The notes beneath the pieces are model-generated. The model was not told the origin of the DNA. It saw only the letters and a program-made list of their open reading frames with translations, and made no database searches. 10,936 nt of DNA from Clostridiales bacterium (lineage in GTDB: Bacteria > Bacillota > Clostridia > Lachnospirales > Lachnospiraceae). The position numbers were made by a program, and so were the translations under genes. Positions 7,108 to 10,936 of this stretch are shown piece by piece. Positions within the stretch are counted from its first letter, which is position 1. Every line of letters begins with the position of its first letter. Where the stretch lies: contig JAHZAR010000089.1 in assembly GCA_019423835.1 (NCBI GenBank), forward strand, positions 1-10,936, written 5' to 3'.

Positions 7108-7724
7108 ATGCCCATATTACTTGATCATCAATTGCAAGGACATATACCACATGATATCTTAGCTTTTCCTGTTGCATTTTATTGTGATGAACTTGCTGCT
7201 CTGCCAAACCGTGCGGGACCTATGCACTGGCATCCCTGCTTCGAGATCGCCACAGCGCAAAGCAGTGTCCTGGACTGTCAAGTGGGACAGATCCATACGA
7301 TTCTGGAGCCGGGGGACAGCGCAGCATCTGCTGTATATTGGAAGCAATCTTTCGCAATTTTGATTCCCTGCCAAAATCCGAAGCATCACGGGTACATCTG
7401 AACACCCAAATACGCCTCCAGAAAATGCTGACGTATATTTACGAGAATTACGCCCAAACGGTCACTCTGGCAGATATTGCTGGCGCCGCCAATATCAGCC
7501 GAAGCGGAGCGGGGCGATGTTTCCAATCCTACCTGGGGTGTTCTCCAGTTGAGGCGCTCATTCAGTACCGCCTTCAAACAGCGCAGCGTTTGCTGCAGGA
7601 AGCCTCACTGACTCTGCAGGAGATCCGTTTTGCCTGCGGGTTCCATTCCGTAAATTACTTCAGCCGTCAATTTCGCAGAAGGTAAGGATATTTCCCTGGG
7701 GAAAAACGCAAATTAGGTAAATAG
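7108..7724 (+). pseudogene. AraC family regulator, internally deleted and frameshifted
   Basis: The first part (7108 to about 7320, frame 1) starts after a good AGAGGA site and encodes an N-terminal cupin-type sensor beginning, with the metal or ligand motif PMHWHPCFEIA (38-48) and an EPGD turn (67-70). After that the frame loses similarity and stops at 7401. The DNA-binding half continues in frame 3 (about 7338-7685): both AraC helix-turn-helix units are visible (VTLADIAGAANISRS, then LTLQEIRFACGFHSVNYFSR). A TAA at 7683-7685 cuts the last helix, although the frame beyond it still reads GYFPGEKRKLGK to a TAG at 7722-7724, the expected family end. About 80 residues of sensor domain appear to be missing compared with a normal length near 290. 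It probably once activated the genes downstream. Not functional as an activator in this form. Confidence 0.85.
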
Positions 7725-7772
7725 CGCTTTTGTTTGATGCTATATTATCTTTATCTTTGATGGTTTTGATTA

Positions 7773-7807
7773 TATAATACGCTTAAATTTGCGTGTGGAA
7801 GGAGATA
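7773..7807 (+). promoter_or_regulatory. Relic promoter box and ribosome binding site before the DUF1349 pseudogene
   Basis: A perfect TATAAT (7773-7778) lies about 34 nt before the ATG at 7812, and GGAAGGAG (7797-7804) gives an ideal ribosome binding site. No good -35 hexamer is found 16-18 nt upstream (TTTATC only), consistent with a promoter that needed an activator such as the neighbouring AraC protein. Confidence 0.5.
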
Positions 7808-7811
7808 CATC

Positions 7812-8260
7812 ATGGAATTTAAGTAGTTAAACAAAAGCCTGATCAGACCGACGGAGGACAGGAGCGGGATCACGGCGCCGGCCCAGACCGATTTCTTCTG
7901 CAGCAGCGTCAGCGAGTGTCAGGAGAGGATTCCTCCAGAATCCCTTTGCAATGCTTTCTATTACGATGCAGAAGTGGAAGGGGGCTTTATGCCCAAGGTA
8001 AAAGTCTCCCATGACTTTCAAGATACCTGTGATTCCGCCTCCGTGATGGGCAAGTGTGGTAACAAAGGGAATTTTCGGCAATGCCGGCGGATGCAATCCG
8101 GAGGGAAGCACCGCCTGGCTGCAGGTTTGTCTGGTCGGCAGCAGCTTCGGGTTCCGCTGCTCCTTGGCACAAGCCCCCGTGGGTCACGGCGGCATCCGGA
8201 TCTATGAAAAGCTCCGCGTTGAGAAAAAAACTGCGAAAAACATTCGGGCAGGTAAGGGAT
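7812..8260 (+). pseudogene. DUF1349-type (concanavalin-like) protein, decayed
   Basis: An intact ribosome binding site leads to ATG GAA TTT AAG TAG, a stop at codon 5; the family usually has Trp near this place, so TGG to TAG is likely. Reading on in frame 3 gives TAPAQTDFFC, then NAFYYDAEVEGGF and KVKVSHDFQDTCDSASVM, the typical DUF1349 core strands. The frame then moves to frame 1 (about 8055 on): VVTKG, GCNPEGSTAWLQVC, then AQAPVGHGGIRIYEKLRVEK. Two segments expected in the family, between SVM and VVTK and between FRCSL and AQAPVG, are missing. About 145 codons remain of a usual length near 190-200. DUF1349 proteins are lectin-fold proteins of the YesU type, often beside carbohydrate-utilisation genes. 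The assignment rests on motif memory. The gene lies directly before the MFS pseudogene. Confidence 0.7.
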
Positions 8261-9246
8261 ATGGCCGAAAATCAAAAGTATCAGAAAACACTGGCGGCCT
8301 GTTATCTGGGATTTGTCACCCAGGCTATTGCCGCCAATTTTGCGCCCCTTCTGTTTTTGACCTTTCAAAACGCCTACAGGATCTCGCTGGAAAAGATTAC
8401 CCTGATCCCCGTTGTGTTTTATCTGACCCAGCTGCTGATTGACCTTGTGGCAACCAAGTTTGCAGACAAAATTGGTTACCGCATCTGTGCGGTGATCTCC
8501 CAGGCAGTTTCGGCAGCAGGGCTTGTTCTGCTGGCGGTTCTCCCGGAAGTACTCCCCGTGCCCTTTCTGGGAATTCTCATTGCAGTGGTGTTTTACGCCA
8601 TCGGCAGCGGCCTTGTGGAAGTGCTGGTGAGCCCCATTGTGGGAAGCCTGCCCCTTTGAAAACAAGGACGGCAGGATGAGTTTACTGCACTCTTTTTACT
8701 GTTGGGGTGCGGTGGGCGTGATCTTAGGTTCCACTCTCTTTTTCCCGGTGTTCGGCACAGAGCATTGGAGGAGCCTCACGCTGCTCTGGGCGTGTCCAAA
8801 AGCATTGGAGATTTGGCTGGCCCCTGTCTGTTTGCCGCTTTCATGGGACTCTCCCGTATGCTATACGGAAAATGAGCAAGAAACTGAACCTGGCAAAGAC
8901 CATGCTGCTGTGCGTGATATGCTATTTTCTGGCTTCTCTTTCCCCCTGCCGATTCTTAGCCTGCCTGGGTGTGCCCTTTGTGGTTTCAGTGTGGGCGTTA
9001 TGTGGCCGGGTACTATCAGCCTTTCTTCCCAAAGGTGTCCGCGAGGCGGCACTGCTATGTTCGCATTTTTGGCGTTAGCAGGAGATCCTTGGCGGTACAG
9101 CAGGCCCGGCAGTGGTAGGAAGTTTCTCGGAACTGTCTGGCGGCAATCTGAGAACAGGACTGCTGGCCGCCACAATTTTCCCGATTCTTCTGGCAGTTTG
9201 TTGGCTTGTTTTGAACCGAAGGATGAAATATCCCATCCGAAAGTGA
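8261..9246 (+). pseudogene. MFS sugar-type permease, multiply frameshifted with a large internal deletion
   Basis: The ATG at 8261 opens frame 2 and encodes the first helices (MAENQKYQKTLAACYLGFVT) up to VVFYAIGSGLVEVLVSPIV. An extra G near 8641-8644 then shifts the frame; the continuation EACPFENKDGRMSLLHSFYC is in frame 3. After LTLLWA the text jumps to GVSKSIGDLAGPCLFAAFMG in frame 2, so several central helices are gone. One-base changes in short runs follow: an A lost at 8869-8872, a C lost at 8942-8946 and a C gained at 9087-9088. Between them lie FSVGVMWPGT and finally GPAVVGSFSELSGGNLRTGL, ending at TGA 9244-9246. Normal relatives are about 400 residues; about 325 codons of sequence remain. 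The intact protein would have been a proton-driven sugar or organic solute importer. Single-base shifts alone could be read errors, but the deletion is real sequence loss. Confidence 0.87.
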
Positions 9247-9303
9247 CCGAATTGCAAAAATTTCAAAAAGATACTTGTTTTATGTGTACATTTGTTCTAT
9301 GCC

Positions 9304-9339
9304 AATGCCGCTCGCAGCATTTTGTCTGCGAACGGCATT
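9304..9339. repeat. Strong 13-bp hairpin between the MFS pseudogene and the prophage
   Basis: AATGCCG-C-TCGCAG (9304-9317) pairs with CTGCGA-A-CGGCATT (9326-9339) around an 8-nt loop, with a single C-A mismatch. No T-run follows on either strand, so it is not a standard terminator. It could end or protect an RNA coming from the minus-strand promoter at 9583-9611, or terminate the old MFS operon poorly. Confidence 0.6.
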
Positions 9340-9569
9340 ATCTGTCGGTTATCATCAAGTCATACGAAACTTCCAACCTGTGTGATATTTGATCATCCCA
9401 ATATATTTGAATGCTTCTTGGAAAGCAAAACTACCGTCTCCACATTCCCTGTTTACTGAAAGTATTCTTATCACTGCTTTTTATTGACATCATAAGACCC
9501 TAAAAAGCATTGAAAATACTATGTTTTTAAGATTTGATTAAATGAATTATCATCTAGTGCATTTTTTTA

Positions 9570-9611
9570 TCACATGTGAAAATTTATACCGCGTTGTCAA
9601 ATCGTTGTCAA
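9570..9611 (-). promoter_or_regulatory. Strong promoter with start-site palindrome, just beyond the endolysin gene
   Basis: On the minus strand, TTGACA (9606-9611) and TATAAA (9583-9588) are 17 nt apart. The predicted start (near 9576) falls inside the perfect palindrome TCACATGTGA (9570-9579), the classic place for a repressor. The spacer contains a second copy of TTGACAACG (the two copies, 9592-9600 and 9603-9611, are 11 nt apart). It fires away from the endolysin into a region without a visible gene. Confidence 0.6.
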
Positions 9612-9623
9612 TGGCTACCTCTA

Positions 9624-10466
9624 TTATGCCATATATTTATGCTTTTCAAAATCATATTTCCCCACAATTCGCAACACCCCTCTCTCATCCGTCACCATGC
9701 ACTGTCCCTCATGAATTCCCGGTTCCGGGCAGAGGAAAAACTTCTCTCCTGCCGGATCTGTCTGGTAACCGGTCAGCATATAGCCGGCATCGTCAAACAG
9801 GTACCAACCGGAAGTTCCTCCGGTTACCTCGGTCAGCCAGTACCAGCCGTTTCTGGCGTAAAAACCATCCTTAAACTGATACCACCAGCGCACCCCATCA
9901 GCGGCCTGGATGAATCCCTGAGGATATTCCTTCGGCACCGCCTCCTCCGGCTCCTTCTTTGCGATTGCCGTCTTGAAGGCCTCCCAGGTGTGGGCAGTGT
10001 GGTTGTACACATAGGGATTCGGACAGATTTTTCCGGTCACATCATAATGCCGGAGCACATGATCCGCCGGAACGCTGTATTTCTCCATTAATTTCCTGGT
10101 CAGCATGGTGGCCGCCTGGACTGTAGCCTCCTCAAAGTACCAGTCCCGGCTCTCCGCCGACTGGCTGCCCTTATTCCGAACACACAGCTCAATGCCGATA
10201 CTGTTGGAGTTGCGGCACTCCGGATGCCGGTAAGTCTTCGCCCCGCAGTGCCAGGCAATATCCCCATCCTCTACGCTCTGCCAGATTTCTCCGCCGAATC
10301 CCACATAGTAGTGGGCGCTGGCCCCGATATACTTGCTGGCGTAGTACCGGCAGTTGGCTTCCGCCCCGCCGATGGCCCCGACGTAATGAATCACGATGTA
10401 TTTGATTCGGCTGGTGTCGCCCAGGCGGTTCAGGTTGTACGGAGTCAGCAGTTTGTTAATCTGCAT
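9624..10466 (-). CDS. Phage endolysin, N-acetylmuramoyl-L-alanine amidase (Amidase_2 fold)
   Basis: A 280-residue lysin that cuts the bond between N-acetylmuramic acid and L-alanine in peptidoglycan. The catalytic domain (about 15-170) shows IVIHYVG (25-31, His27), SAHYYVG (50-56), IAWHCG (70-75), GIELC (91-95) and VLRHYDVTGKICPNP (137-151); His27, His140 and Cys148 match the zinc ligands of the T7 lysozyme/PGRP family. After a Pro/Glu linker (171-185), the tail carries Trp/Tyr-rich wall-binding repeats (VRWWYQFKDGFYARNGWYWL, 192-211; GWYLFDDAGYMLTGYQ, 220-235). No signal peptide, so release needs a holin, which is not in the window. The start at 10466 follows AAAGGAGGGG; a longer frame to 10592 merely overlaps the upstream gene. 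It overlaps the end of the 54-residue gene by 11 nt, as in compact phage late operons. Confidence 0.95.
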   Translation of the reverse strand: MQINKLLTPYNLNRLGDTSRIKYIVIHYVGAIGGAEANCRYYASKYIGASAHYYVGFGGEIWQSVEDGDIAWHCGAKTYRHPECRNSNSIGIELCVRNKGSQSAESRDWYFEEATVQAATMLTRKLMEKYSVPADHVLRHYDVTGKICPNPYVYNHTAHTWEAFKTAIAKKEPEEAVPKEYPQGFIQAADGVRWWYQFKDGFYARNGWYWLTEVTGGTSGWYLFDDAGYMLTGYQTDPAGEKFFLCPEPGIHEGQCMVTDERGVLRIVGKYDFEKHKYMA

Positions 10467-10620
10467 CGTCAATCCCCTCCTTTCCGTCCGGGCCCATCGC
10501 ATCCGGATCGATGGCTGTCTGGAAGTCCTGCAGTGCTGTTTCCGATGCTTCCCTGACCTCCTCCTGAAGCTCTGTAAACCACTTGTCGCCAAGATCTGCT
10601 CTCTGCATACTCTTTATCAT
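10456..10620 (-). CDS. Small acidic phage protein upstream of the endolysin
   Basis: A 54-residue protein starting at 10620 behind a perfect GGAAAGGAG site (7-8 nt spacing), preceded by a strong stem-loop (10635-10654). It begins MIKSMQRADLGDKWFTELQE, continues with a helix-forming acidic stretch (EEVREASETALQDFQTAI) and ends in a GPDGKEGIDDAD tail. There are no membrane segments, so despite its place before the lysin it is not a holin. The stop overlaps the amidase start by 11 nt, and the amidase ribosome binding site lies within its last codons, so translation is probably coupled. Small soluble proteins of this kind are frequent between structural and lysis genes of clostridial prophages; the function is not known to me. 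Confidence 0.72.
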   Translation of the reverse strand: MIKSMQRADLGDKWFTELQEEVREASETALQDFQTAIDPDAMGPDGKEGIDDAD

Positions 10621-10634
10621 ATAGGCTCCTTTCC

Positions 10635-10654
10635 GGGAGGCCCTAAGGCCTCCC
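10635..10654. repeat. Perfect 8-bp GC stem with tetraloop
   Basis: GGGAGGCC (10635-10642) pairs with GGCCTCCC (10647-10654) around a 4-nt loop. On the minus strand it lies in the 56-nt gap between the repeat-tail protein and the small acidic gene, ending 4 nt before the GGAAAGGAG ribosome binding site. No T-run follows. It may be an RNA processing or stability element, or a partial terminator within the late operon. Confidence 0.6.
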
Positions 10655-10676
10655 TCCATAAGTTCCGATGTCGCAA

Positions 10677-10936
10677 CTATTTTGCCGGACCGGCCGGGGT
10701 GTTGCCCTGTCCTTCCGCTGCGGGACCTGTAGGAGTGTTACCCTGTCCCTCTGCTCCAGGGCCGACTGGGGTATTCCCTTTACCTTCCAGTCCGGGACCG
10801 ACTGGAGTATTTCCCTTTCCCTCCAGTGCCGGACCCTCGGCCGAACCGTCACGGCTGCAGGCTCCGGCCATCTCCGCTGTGATGTGGGTGCCTGGCGCCT
10901 CCTGATTAAAGGTTCCGTCCTTGTGTAATTCGCAGT
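10677..10936 (-). CDS. Prophage structural-type protein, C-terminal fragment with Gly-Pro repeats
   Basis: An open frame enters from the right edge (CELHKDGTFNQEAPGTHITA...) and ends at TAG (10677-10679), so 86 codons of the C terminus are visible. After a short folded-looking part, the last 52 residues are four copies of a 12-residue unit of the form GPxxEG(K/Q)GNTPx, followed by GPAK. Such Gly/Pro-rich collagen-like tails are common in phage tail or head fibres and in surface adhesins. An in-frame ATG at 10871 exists, but the frame is open upstream, so it is unlikely to be the true start. It lies upstream of the small acidic gene and the endolysin, which fits a late structural gene. The family is not identified. 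Confidence 0.65.
   Translation of the reverse strand, partial: CELHKDGTFNQEAPGTHITAEMAGACSRDGSAEGPALEGKGNTPVGPGLEGKGNTPVGPGAEGQGNTPTGPAAEGQGNTPAGPAK
10692..10835 (-). repeat. Four tandem 36-nt repeats encoding GPxxEGxGNTPx
   Basis: Units at 10800-10835, 10764-10799, 10728-10763 and 10692-10727 (order of translation) encode GPALEGKGNTPV, GPGLEGKGNTPV, GPGAEGQGNTPT and GPAAEGQGNTPA. The first two and the last two are each closest to one another, suggesting duplication of units. There are no spacers, so this is not a CRISPR array. Confidence 0.9.

Larger units (their letters stand above)
9247..9623. other. 377-nt stretch without a gene at the prophage edge
   Basis: Contains the 9304-9339 hairpin, an AT-rich inverted repeat GCTTTTTA (9476-9483) with TAAAAAGC (9501-9508), the palindrome TCACATGTGA (9570-9579), a minus-strand promoter (9583-9611) and an 11-nt tandem repeat (9592-9611). 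The longest ATG frame on the minus strand is about 20 codons with no ribosome binding site. No tRNA or integrase is seen. Confidence 0.7.

Noticed and set aside
7827..8665. Minus-strand frames (94 and 215 codons) opposite the DUF1349 and MFS remnants
   Set aside because: They read fluently in places, but the plus strand carries recognisable DUF1349 and permease motifs in the same DNA, so these are shadows.
8637..9392. A 251-codon plus-strand frame as an independent gene
   Set aside because: It is only one frame of the broken MFS permease; permease sequence enters and leaves it at the frame shifts, and its tail past 9246 is non-coding.
9484..9512. Plus-strand promoter starting at TTGACA (9484-9489)
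   Set aside because: No acceptable -10 hexamer occurs 16-18 nt downstream (GCATTG at the expected place).
10467..10592. Longer amidase with 42 extra N-terminal residues
   Set aside because: The extension is basic, unlike the family, overlaps the 54-residue gene out of frame, and the ATG at 10466 has an ideal AAAGGAGG site.
10692..10835. Regular 36-nt periodicity as a CRISPR array
   Set aside because: The units are contiguous without unique spacers, and they encode an in-frame peptide repeat.
10396..10905. Plus-strand frame of 169 codons with PSSPGPTGVFP-type repeats
   Set aside because: The repeats are the complement of the Gly-Pro repeats of the minus-strand prophage protein, which has the matching operon context and ribosome binding sites.

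Overview
The window reads as chromosomal DNA of a Gram-positive, probably Lachnospiraceae-type Clostridia. Promoters are close to sigma-A consensus, ribosome binding sites are AGGAGG-like, a CotH/VTC/DUF4956 operon is present, and the regulators and MATE pump are of the kinds common in gut clostridia. The taxonomic call is an inference from gene style, not from a marker gene.

Left part (1-3350, minus strand). One operon runs right to left: a VTC-domain polyphosphate polymerase-like protein, a DUF4956 membrane protein, a membrane-anchored CotH-type kinase homologue, and the first 62 codons of a further exported protein cut by the window edge. A clear promoter (3320-3348) stands before the VTC gene, and a perfect 14-bp palindrome lies just upstream of it. 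The genes are tightly packed, with a 4-nt GTGA overlap and a 29-nt gap. Together they suggest an envelope system in which cytosolic polyphosphate chemistry, a membrane channel or scaffold, and an extracytoplasmic phosphotransferase are coupled.

Middle (3350-6743). A hairpin-rich 400-nt spacer is followed by a MarR regulator and MATE efflux pump operon (minus) with its own consensus promoter. A complete LysR regulator (plus) follows, also with a good promoter but no obvious divergent target gene.

Right-middle (7108-9246, plus). Three adjacent genes are all broken. They are an AraC-type activator with an internal deletion, frame change and late stop; a DUF1349-type (concanavalin-like) protein with an early TAG and two internal gaps; and an MFS sugar-type permease with one large deletion at a 10-bp microhomology and several one-base shifts. 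This looks like a former carbohydrate-response operon in decay. Strong ribosome binding sites and a TATAAT box remain.

Right end (9304-10936, minus). This is the end of a prophage late region: the C terminus of a structural-type protein with four 12-residue Gly-Pro repeats, a 54-residue acidic protein, and an N-acetylmuramoyl-L-alanine amidase endolysin with a Trp/Tyr-rich wall-binding tail. Just past the endolysin lies a strong minus-strand promoter with a palindrome centred on its predicted start. It faces about 270 nt with no credible ORF and a large hairpin, so it is a candidate small-RNA or lysogenic-conversion locus at the prophage edge.
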